From: a bacterium
GTDB lineage: Bacteria; Armatimonadota; Abditibacteriia; Abditibacteriales; Abditibacteriaceae
Direction of reading: 5' to 3'
Length of the DNA stretch: 64,000 nucleotides
NCBI GenBank assembly: GCA_004172935.1
Contig: SDZD01000008.1
Span: forward strand, 62,001-126,000
The position numbers and the translations under genes are program-made. A model generated the notes under the pieces. The model had not been told where the DNA came from and ran no database searches. It was given only the letters and a program-made list of their open reading frames with translations. Positions 62,001-64,000 of the stretch are shown piece by piece. Within the stretch, counting starts at the first letter, position 1. Every line of letters begins with the position of its first letter.

Positions 62001-64000
62001 ACTTACCGCATTCGCATCGACAGCCCGGAATACGCTTCGAGCGAGGCTTCGATTGGCTATCCAGCCACTCATGGCCCTGTTCGCCTGACATGGAGCTTCG
62101 TGGGAGCGCCCTCGAACGACCGCTTTGCCAGCGCTCAACTGCTCAACACAACGAACGGCGGCGTGGTTGGCTCGAATATCGGCGCCAACATCGAAATCGA
62201 CGAACCGAAACCGAACTACCGCGATGAAGGTGCCTCGATCTGGTACAAATGGACGGCCCCAACAAACGGCGCAGTGACCTTCGATTTGGCAGGCAGCACC
62301 TATATCAACGGCTTGCCGATGAACACCTACCTCGCGATTTACACCGGCTCCGACTTGGCGAGTCTGGAAGTGGCCGACGAAAACGACGACGATAAAAGCA
62401 ACGAACCCACCGAGACAAGCCGCGTGCGCTTCACGGTGAAGGGCGGCACCACCTACTATGTGCGCATCGACAACGCGGACATCGCCTATGGAGACAGCGG
62501 CCAATCATATGACCGCACACACGGCAGTATCGCCCTCGCCTGGGACTTCGTGGGCGCTCCCGCGAACGACAATTTCTCGGCGTATGAGAATCTGGGTTCA
62601 GGTGCTTCGGGCCGAGTCGGTGGAACGACTGTAGGCGCGGGCCTTGAGGCCAACGAGGAAAACCCGACCTACCGCGACGACGGCACCTCGCTCTGGTATC
62701 GCTGGACAGCTCCTTACACAGGCACAGTGATGTTCTCGACATCGGGCAGCAAAGGTTTGGATGGCAAAGCCTATGACACCCACCTCGCGGTCTACACGGG
62801 CAACCTCATTGATGGATTGGAATGGGTTAACGAGAACAACGACGATGGCTCATCACCCACATCGAAAGTGACCTTCGACGCCGAGGCGGGCACCACCTAT
62901 GTCATTCGAGTCGGCGACGGCTGGGCCAGCGGATACGACAGCGTACAGAAGTACAACAGCGGACACGGCGTCGTGAGTTTGAGCTGGTCGCTGGGCGGCA
63001 CTCCGATTTCGGGACCGACGATTAGCAACTTCACGCCGACAAGCGGCGGAGCGGGCACGGTTGTCACCATCAACGGAACGAACCTGAGCGGCGCCAACTC
63101 GGTGTTGTTCGATGGACTGGCGGGCACCATCAGCACCACCTCAGCAACCAGCGTGAAGGCGACAGCTCCGACCGGAGTACACACTGGACGCATCACCATC
63201 AAGACGGGCAACGGCAGCGCTATCAGCGACACAGACTTCAAAGTTGGCCCCGCCATCACCACATTCTCACCAACAAGTGGGCCAGTTGGAACCCAAATCA
63301 CCATTGAGGGAAGCGGCTTTCAGGGAGTCACGGGGGTAACGATTGGTGGAGCCAGCGCTTCGTTCACGGTTGTTTCAGCGACTCGCCTAACAGCCATCGT
63401 TCCCGGTAACGCAGTTAGCGGCAAAGTGACTGTTACGACGGCGGGGGGCACAGCCGCGAGTGCGGGCGTGTTCTCGATGCCGCCGCGTATCGACTCCTTC
63501 TCGCCGCCAAGCGGCCTGGTTGGGACTCGCGTTCAGATTAAGGGCGCCAACTTCCTTGGCACCACTTCAGTTCTGTTCAACACCACAGCAGCAACAGCGC
63601 CTTCGATTGCATCGGATGTGATTTCGGTGGCGGTTCCAGCGGGAGCAACAACGGGCTTGATTTCGGTTGTGACTCCGGCGGGCACGGTGAAAACGGCGAC
63701 TAACTTCGTGGTGCAAACACCACCCGTCATCACTGGATTTACACCGCTAGGCGGCAAAACGGGCACAGCAGTCACCATTTCAGGACGCAACTTCCTCGGC
63801 GCAACAGCGGTTCGCTTCAATGGCGTGGCAGCGGTGAATCCGAAAATCACGGCGACCTTGATTGCCGCCAATGTTCCGGCAGGGGCTTTGACCGGGCCGA
63901 TCTCGGTGACGACTCCCGAAGGCGACAGCCAGAGCGCGGCTAACTTCGTGGTCGATAATGAGGCTCCTACTGTCACGATCACCAATCCGATGGCAGGTTC
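59088..64000 (+). CDS. Giant subtilisin-like (S8) secreted protease, 3' end beyond window
   Basis: Open from ATG 59088 to the window edge: 1637 codons without a stop. An unusually long leader (about 56 residues, polar start then LRLALAASLSVVGLTSTAHA) is followed by an inhibitor-like region and the S8 domain with Asp192 (VAVIDTGVNYTH), His247 (HHHGTHCAG) and Ser414 (SGTSMATPMVAGAAAL). An SbsA/Big_5-like domain comes next (about 478-585). Then come five repeats of 140-150 aa, each opening with a variant of GAPSNDNFA and containing SVWFKWTAP and VYTG (starts near 60843, 61270, 61670, 62104, 62552). Four IPT/TIG domains follow from 63015 (ISNFTPTSGGAG, ITTFSPTSGPVG, IDSFSPPSGLVG, ITGFTPLGGKTG). 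Probably surface-bound. Confidence 0.93.
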   Translation, partial: MNIRSRFAPYAHCCDQAEPPSVRESRRNNLKNSLRLALAASLSVVGLTSTAHAQNVQVRTTRGVTTAKAGELLVKFGSSSSNSLISIHSNISSIRAKAAPTNKIIGAIELQSFGSIGWQLVKLPTGMSLEDGIKFYKSQANVLDVEPNPVVHAMAVPNDPAYSQQYGLEKIGAPAAWNKNKGSASTIVAVIDTGVNYTHEDLSANMWKNPKEIPGNGKDDDGNGYIDDVYGVDTVDKDGDPMDSHHHGTHCAGIIGAAGNNGIGISGVNWNVKIMACKVLGADGSGSVAGIIEGLQYVLTMKARGNNIRVVNESLGGPGYSQATKDVIDALGKEGVFVAAAAGNETTNNDATPSYPASYDCPNIISVAASDSRDNVASFSNYGATSVDLAAPGVDIYSTFWPGNSSYANSSGTSMATPMVAGAAALLYAFNPSLTPEAMKKLLMDTVDPLPQWDGKVVTGGRMNLARALTSIDPNGLPIVTSTSPRGVSSNLRPAITVSFSKPMNQASVQSNWSFAPAVTGTFVWSNNNQTVTFAPSGNLVAGTMYEGRIKGTAVSAAGVKLDGDLSGASTGSPSDDYVWNFRIVGAPSNDNFARAMPLSGDSGYVPAFNMGATREAGEGRHGNYYGQGDKSVWFKWTAPATGNLIFDTTGSTFSHVIGVYTGSSVGALTTQKLGDSNYIHNEVQIALRVVAGTTYSIVIDGDFYPQTETTLPFTDTGNIRLSWLLYRSPANDNYASAQNISGVKGSTTGNTLGAYWEDGETSHAGADSSVWFRWTAPANGAVTFDTIGTNWDTELSAFTGTPIRTAKEVAQDRDGGGANGTSLMPFTVSAGATYYISVGGAGYAFNDARGDFKLNWNFVNAPTNDAFSKAIALNPANGGTLTTSTYGATLEANEPEVEYDEGIASIWYTWTAPTDGAVSFDTLGSSFNTNLGVYTGNTLSGLTVVAENDDNKSVEETETSKVKFTAVKGTTYRIRIDSPEYASSEASIGYPATHGPVRLTWSFVGAPSNDRFASAQLLNTTNGGVVGSNIGANIEIDEPKPNYRDEGASIWYKWTAPTNGAVTFDLAGSTYINGLPMNTYLAIYTGSDLASLEVADENDDDKSNEPTETSRVRFTVKGGTTYYVRIDNADIAYGDSGQSYDRTHGSIALAWDFVGAPANDNFSAYENLGSGASGRVGGTTVGAGLEANEENPTYRDDGTSLWYRWTAPYTGTVMFSTSGSKGLDGKAYDTHLAVYTGNLIDGLEWVNENNDDGSSPTSKVTFDAEAGTTYVIRVGDGWASGYDSVQKYNSGHGVVSLSWSLGGTPISGPTISNFTPTSGGAGTVVTINGTNLSGANSVLFDGLAGTISTTSATSVKATAPTGVHTGRITIKTGNGSAISDTDFKVGPAITTFSPTSGPVGTQITIEGSGFQGVTGVTIGGASASFTVVSATRLTAIVPGNAVSGKVTVTTAGGTAASAGVFSMPPRIDSFSPPSGLVGTRVQIKGANFLGTTSVLFNTTAATAPSIASDVISVAVPAGATTGLISVVTPAGTVKTATNFVVQTPPVITGFTPLGGKTGTAVTISGRNFLGATAVRFNGVAAVNPKITATLIAANVPAGALTGPISVTTPEGDSQSAANFVVDNEAPTVTITNPMAG
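60843..62990 (+). repeat. Five tandem coding repeats in the S8 protease
   Basis: Five units of about 430 bases encode related domains with N-termini GAPSNDNFA, SPANDNYAS, NAPTNDAFS, GAPSNDRFA and GAPANDNFS, each followed by SVWFKWTAP, SVWFRWTAP, SIWYTWTAP, SIWYKWTAP or SLWYRWTAP. Units 3-5 also share the END/ENDDD acidic motif after VYTG or IYTG. Identity is clear at protein level but lower in DNA, so the expansion is old. Predicted beta sandwich (PPC-like). Confidence 0.8.

Noticed and set aside
60804-62504. 566-codon minus-strand frame opposite the S8 repeats
   Set aside because: Its apparent repeats are only the reverse of the coding repeats of the protease; no start or domain support.
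1-64000. tRNA, rRNA, tmRNA, phage or transposase genes
   Set aside because: Looked for T-loop-like GGTTCRANTCC patterns, conserved rRNA blocks and transposase/integrase motifs on both strands; none convincing. A covariance search would be decisive.

Overview
The window is a 64 kb chromosomal piece from a moderately GC-rich, probably diderm bacterium. My best guess is Armatimonadota/Abditibacteriota or a related lineage. This is inference from four things: several single-gene secreted prepilins with the [22 protein letters not shown]-type head followed by ARARExARxASCxSNLKQ, a large DUF6785-like membrane protein, many secreted hydrolases with C-terminal beta domains, and a reduced nusA-ylxR-infB operon with no rimP in front of it. 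I see no phage, transposase, integrase, CRISPR array, rRNA or tRNA. Several start codons are GTG or TTG, and Shine-Dalgarno sequences are often weak or missing.

Layout. 1-3.7 kb: the start of a secreted protein, a secreted sulfatase and three small unknown genes. 3.8-6.8 kb: ilvB-ilvN (acetolactate synthase) behind a clear T-box leader with terminator and a near-consensus promoter. 6.8-8.3 kb: an SDR dehydrogenase divergent from its likely TetR repressor, with two matching operator palindromes. 8.3-13.1 kb: two pairs of tandem paralogues of unknown function and a membrane-anchored protein. 13.1-17.4 kb: nusA-ylxR-infB. 17.8-21.5 kb: a cobalamin riboswitch, metE and a MetF-like reductase. 21.6-26.4 kb: a secreted SGNH hydrolase, a molybdopterin-fold protein and three prepilins sharing an upstream element. 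26.4-30.2 kb: a LysR regulator, a methyltransferase, a fused HTH/periplasmic-binding regulator and an APH(6)-like kinase. 30.2-36.3 kb: an S9 peptidase carrying a VHL-like domain, divergent from an S41 protease-rhodanese-pseudopilin operon, then small proteins. 36.4-41.6 kb: a palindromic repeat element, a glycosyltransferase, a sirtuin, a glutaminyl cyclase and a polytopic membrane protein. 41.7-47.8 kb: a GH2 beta-galactosidase, an AT-rich repeat-bearing spacer, a bicupin, an ankyrin protein and a small secreted protein. 47.8-56.2 kb: a co-oriented cluster of cytochrome P450, fatty acyl-AMP ligase, a 1093-aa carboxypeptidase-regulatory-domain protein, an ACP-thioesterase and a phosphopantetheinyl transferase. 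56.3-64 kb: an esterase, a CBM-like/SGNH hydrolase and the first 1637 codons of a giant subtilisin-like protease with five internal repeats and four IPT/TIG domains.

The most interesting content is the P450/FAAL/ACP-TE/PPTase cluster, which looks like a minimal lipid biosynthesis pathway without PKS or NRPS modules. Next is a 20-bp identical PhoB-type direct-repeat box upstream of two unlinked secreted-protein genes. Classical riboregulation (T-box, B12) of two amino-acid pathways is also clear. All assignments rest on reading motifs by eye; no search was run.
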